This document shows positions 8,213 to 10,280 of a stretch of 10,280 nt of DNA, piece after piece (the first letter of the stretch is position 1; every line of letters starts with the position of its first letter). Under the pieces are notes generated by a model. That model had not been told where the DNA came from. It was given only the letters and a program-made list of their open reading frames with translations, and made no database searches. The stretch is from CAZLBV01 sp964557845. Its GTDB lineage: Bacteria > Acidobacteriota > Aminicenantia > Aminicenantales > Aminicenantaceae. The stretch lies in NCBI GenBank assembly GCA_964557845.1, contig CAZLBV010000245.1:1-10280 (forward strand). Reading direction: 5' to 3'. The position numbers and the translations under genes are program-made.

Positions 8213-9477
8213 CTGACTACTCTGACTTGCTGGCCATCCTTAAGCGCTTCCACTCCGACGGTAACAATAATTTCACCTTCATTTAAACCCTCGGTGATCT
8301 CGACTTCATCCTCTTCGGTCAATCCCAGGATCACCTCACGCTGGGAAACTCGTCCTTGATCCATCACAAAAACAAAGGTTTTATTCTGTTTGAACATTAT
8401 GGCCTTGCGGGGAATAACCAAAATATTTTCTTTCATACCTATGATTATCTTTACCTCCACGAACATTCCGGGCTTTAATTGAAGGGTATCGTCAAAGACC
8501 TCGACTGTGACTTTAATGGTTCCGGTCTGACTGTCGATCCTGGGATTGATCAATTTAATATCTCCCATGAAGACCTTTCCTTCAAGAATATTGGTGGTTA
8601 TTTCTGCAGTCATTCCGGTTTGCAATTTGATGGCGTCCGAAGAAGGAACAAACACCCGGATCAGCAAAGGAGAAAAATCTTCTATGGTGTAAACCTGCTG
8701 GTTTTGATTGACTCTACTCCCAACTTCTATCATTCGCTCGGTTATGTAGCCGTCGGATAGGGCGCGGATCTTGGTCCAGTCCAGCTGGAGCTGAAGATTT
8801 TTATAGTTTTCCATCCTGTTGTCATAATCAAGTTTTCTCTGGTTGAATGCAGATTCAGTGGTTTGGTATTCCTGTTCGGAAATAAGATCTTTTTTTATCA
8901 GCTCCTGGCTACGGTTTAAATTGGCTTCTGCTTCCTCAAGGCTTAATTTGGCTTGCTCTAACTGGATCTTCGCCTGCTGATAACTGATCTGGATCTCTTT
9001 ATCATCGAGTACAGCTAAAACATCATTTGCTCTAACATAATCGCCTTCTTCTTTAATGATATTCTTAACATAAGCCGAAAGCCGGGCAAAAACCTCAACG
9101 ATCCGTTCCGGCTCCACCACTCCATTTAAAACAAGATAGGAATTAAGATTTTTTCGGCCAATCTGTTGCACGTTAACTACCGCAGCATCTTCCTGCTGGG
9201 ATGCCAGATATTCCCTAACTCGATCCATGGATATGCGGCCGGATTTTAAGGCTTCTTTCATCCGGTCGGGAATATTCAGTTTGTCGATATCGATCTCTCC
9301 ACCTGGCTGCTGACTTTCTCTATTTGGGGAAGCGCTGGACTTGGTTGGAGGTCTTTTTAGATCTTGGGCTGTTCCCGGTTGATTTTGGTCTCCTGGTTGG
9401 GGAGGATTGTCTGACCTACCGCATGCAAAGTACATACTGGTTAGCGCAATTAGTAAAATGATAGCAATTTTTCTCAT
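8209..9477 (-). CDS. Periplasmic adaptor (membrane-fusion protein, HlyD/AcrA-like) of an RND exporter, probable lipoprotein
   Basis: This 422-residue protein is the adaptor that links the RND pumps to an exit duct. Residues 1-19 form a short signal ending MYFAC, so Cys19 is a plausible lipid-anchor site, though Y at -3 is not a classical lipobox. A P/Q/S-rich linker follows (20-60), then a predicted helical module at about 66-95 (IPDRMKEALKSGRIS, DRVREYLAS) not usual in AcrA. The barrel-sandwich (lipoyl-like) half-motifs lie at about 121-161 and 236-265. Between them is a coiled-coil hairpin about 163-235, rich in Q, E, L and K. A beta-barrel (about 270-345, with TGTIKVTVEV and LKPGMFVEVKI) and a membrane-proximal domain (350-422, LVIPRKAI) complete the fold. 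It is the first gene of the operon and has a strong ribosome site at 9483-9488. Its stop overlaps the next start by 4 bp. Family assignment is secure; the lipid anchor is likely but not certain. Confidence 0.93.
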   Translation of the reverse strand: MRKIAIILLIALTSMYFACGRSDNPPQPGDQNQPGTAQDLKRPPTKSSASPNRESQQPGGEIDIDKLNIPDRMKEALKSGRISMDRVREYLASQQEDAAVVNVQQIGRKNLNSYLVLNGVVEPERIVEVFARLSAYVKNIIKEEGDYVRANDVLAVLDDKEIQISYQQAKIQLEQAKLSLEEAEANLNRSQELIKKDLISEQEYQTTESAFNQRKLDYDNRMENYKNLQLQLDWTKIRALSDGYITERMIEVGSRVNQNQQVYTIEDFSPLLIRVFVPSSDAIKLQTGMTAEITTNILEGKVFMGDIKLINPRIDSQTGTIKVTVEVFDDTLQLKPGMFVEVKIIIGMKENILVIPRKAIMFKQNKTFVFVMDQGRVSQREVILGLTEEDEVEITEGLNEGEIIVTVGVEALKDGQQVRVVR

Positions 9478-9482
9478 GTCAG

Positions 9483-9488
9483 CTCCTC
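9483..9488 (-). promoter_or_regulatory. Ribosome binding site of the efflux operon
   Basis: The minus strand reads GAGGAG, then five bases, then ATG at 9477. It is strong and well placed, and supports this start, which also begins a signal peptide. Confidence 0.8.
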
Positions 9489-9519
9489 AAAACATTTCAA
9501 ATGTAATTCGAACCTTTGG

Positions 9520-9546
9520 TAGTGTAACAATTTGACACTATTTATA
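9520..9546 (-). promoter_or_regulatory. Candidate operator (6-9-6 inverted repeat) with adjoining -10-like box of the efflux operon
   Basis: TAGTGT (9520-9525) and ACACTA (9535-9540) are perfect inverted repeats separated by nine bases, giving a 21-bp dyad 42 bases upstream of the adaptor's start codon. On the minus strand a -10-like TATAAA (9546-9541) directly abuts it, so the predicted transcription start would fall inside the dyad. That is where a repressor would block the operon. Pump operons are often controlled by TetR or MarR family repressors binding such dyads. No good -35 box was found at the right distance from TATAAA, and no regulator gene is in the window, so the promoter part is weaker than the dyad. 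Confidence 0.5.
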
Positions 9547-9806
9547 GTTGCATGGCTCAAATTATTTATTGTCTAATTTAATTTTAAACACCATATTATA
9601 CACATAAATTAATTAGAATATAATAATTATTTTACTATTTAATAAAAATCCGGTTAAACCGATAAAGTTTAATACGTAATTATTTGAAAAGCGATTTCGA
9701 TTTTCCAGATAACATTTTTTAGACGGATATAAGTAAATTTTCTTCCATCCTTCATCTGAATTATTAACTTGAAAAAAGGGGTTTTACAGAAAGAAAATAG
9801 TGGAGG

Positions 9807-9836
9807 TTGATGTCACCAGAACTTATTTCGTATAAT
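9807..9836 (+). promoter_or_regulatory. SigA-type promoter of the creatininase-family gene
   Basis: TTGATG (9807-9812, four of six to TTGACA) and a perfect TATAAT (9831-9836) are separated by 18 bp. Transcription would start near 9842-9843, leaving a leader of about 40 bases before the ATG at 9883. Two AGTCATA copies (9839-9845 and 9849-9855), exactly 10 bp apart, lie across the predicted start. Confidence 0.6.
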
Positions 9837-9870
9837 ACAGTCATAATAAGTCATACAAATTTATATAGAG

Positions 9871-9875
9871 AGAGG
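9871..9875 (+). promoter_or_regulatory. Ribosome binding site of the creatininase-family gene
   Basis: AGAGG ends seven bases before the ATG at 9883, within a longer purine run (AGAGAGAGG). It supports that start over the in-frame ATG codons at residues 6 and 9. Confidence 0.65.
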
Positions 9876-9882
9876 TTTCCCC

Positions 9883-10280
9883 ATGAAAACAATTAAAATG
9901 GAGGAGATGAACTGGCCGGATATTAAATCTGCTCTGAAGGAAGGATATACTAAGGTGATCATTGGAGTCGGTTCCATGGAGCAGCATGGCCCCCATCTTC
10001 CCACTATTACCGATACTCTGATCGGAGATGCCCTGGCTAATAGGGTTGCCTTAAAATTGGGGCAGACTCTTCAGGCAAAAACCATATGTGTCGGCTGTTC
10101 AGAGCACCACCTGGCTTTTCCCGGAACAATTTCAATAAAGGCCGATACGCTAAAAAGAATAATGGATGATTATACCGAAAGCCTTATTCATCATGGATTC
10201 AGGCATATAATTTATCTCCCCAGTCACGGCGGTAATTTTTCAACCGTGGCGGAAACAGTAAAACAGCAGCAGCTTAAGTA
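9883..10280 (+). CDS. Creatininase-family amidohydrolase, 5' part only
   Basis: The frame is open for 132 codons to the window edge, roughly half of a family length near 240-260. The N-terminal signature GSMEQHGPHLPTITDT (30-45) is the hallmark of the creatininase (creatinine amidohydrolase) superfamily. E33, H35 and D44 match the metal ligands E34, H36 and D45 of Pseudomonas creatininase. A second block, SEHHLAFPGTISI (73-85), and a third, LPSHGGN (112-118), follow as expected. H115 fits ligand H120, but the position of ligand E122 is G117 here. That is the HGGN form of the wider superfamily (for example FAPy deformylase and MftE types) rather than the HYEN form of true creatininase. It is probably a cytoplasmic metal-dependent amide hydrolase of unknown substrate. 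No mycofactocin or flavin-pathway gene is visible to narrow it. It is transcribed divergently from the efflux operon, from its own promoter. Confidence 0.9.
   Translation, partial: MKTIKMEEMNWPDIKSALKEGYTKVIIGVGSMEQHGPHLPTITDTLIGDALANRVALKLGQTLQAKTICVGCSEHHLAFPGTISIKADTLKRIMDDYTESLIHHGFRHIIYLPSHGGNFSTVAETVKQQQLK

Larger units (their letters stand above)
9478..9882. other. AT-rich divergent regulatory region between the efflux operon and the creatininase-family gene
   Basis: No gene is convincing in these 405 bp. Besides the ribosome sites and the 9520-9540 dyad, it holds CGGTT-A-AACCG (9651-9661) and an imperfect 20-bp dyad GAAAAGCGA-tt-TCGATTTTC (9686-9705, eight of nine arm positions pair). 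It also has a SigA-like promoter at 9807-9836 and two AGTCATA copies at 9839-9855. About 9541-9650 is very A/T-rich. A 28-codon frame at 9810-9896 overlaps the promoter and the next gene's start and is probably chance. Confidence 0.6.

Noticed and set aside
9532..9560. Perfect TTGACA on the plus strand as a second promoter toward the creatininase-family gene
   Set aside because: No -10-like box at 16-18 bp spacing; the hexamer is better explained as part of the inverted repeat.
9810..9896. 28-codon ATG frame preceded by GGAGG
   Set aside because: Spacing from GGAGG to ATG is only three bases, it overlaps the -35 and -10 boxes of a good promoter, and it runs into the next gene's start.

Overview
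The window looks like bacterial chromosome from an anaerobe-like, probably Bacillota-related or other deep-branching lineage. The hints are strong AGGAG-type ribosome sites, SigA-like promoter boxes and moderate G+C, but no marker gene fixes the taxon, so this is weak inference. It holds five real protein-coding genes, two of them cut by the window edges. No rRNA, tRNA, CRISPR array or complete mobile element was seen.

Layout. On the minus strand, reading right to left: a lipoprotein-type membrane-fusion protein (9477-8209), an RND efflux permease (8212-5135, overlapping the previous stop by 4 bp), and a second, different RND permease (5095-1994, after a 39-bp gap). These three form one compact operon. 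About 360 bp further on, still on the minus strand, a secreted LamG + Ig-like + GH127-type glycosidase starts at 1630 and runs off the left edge. On the plus strand, divergent from the efflux operon, a creatininase-family amidohydrolase starts at 9883 and runs off the right edge.

How it works together. The fusion protein and the two permeases are predicted to make a proton-driven tripartite-type exporter with two non-identical inner-membrane pumps, a layout reminiscent of MdtABC. No outer-membrane channel gene and no regulator gene lies in the window. The AT-rich divergent region (9478-9882) carries a good SigA-like promoter for the creatininase-family gene. It also carries a 6-9-6 inverted repeat just upstream of the efflux operon, the sort of site TetR/MarR-type repressors use on pump operons, and two further palindromes. 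The glycosidase, probably acting on beta-L-arabinofuranosides or related pentosides, looks like a separate transcription unit and is functionally unrelated as far as can be seen.

The window is mostly ordinary. The points worth a second look are the palindromes and direct repeats in the divergent regulatory region, the terminator-shaped hairpin antisense to the operon between the two pumps, an inverted-repeat segment at 1921-1994, and the unusual N-terminal module of the fusion protein. I did not find convincing evidence of a wholly new system.
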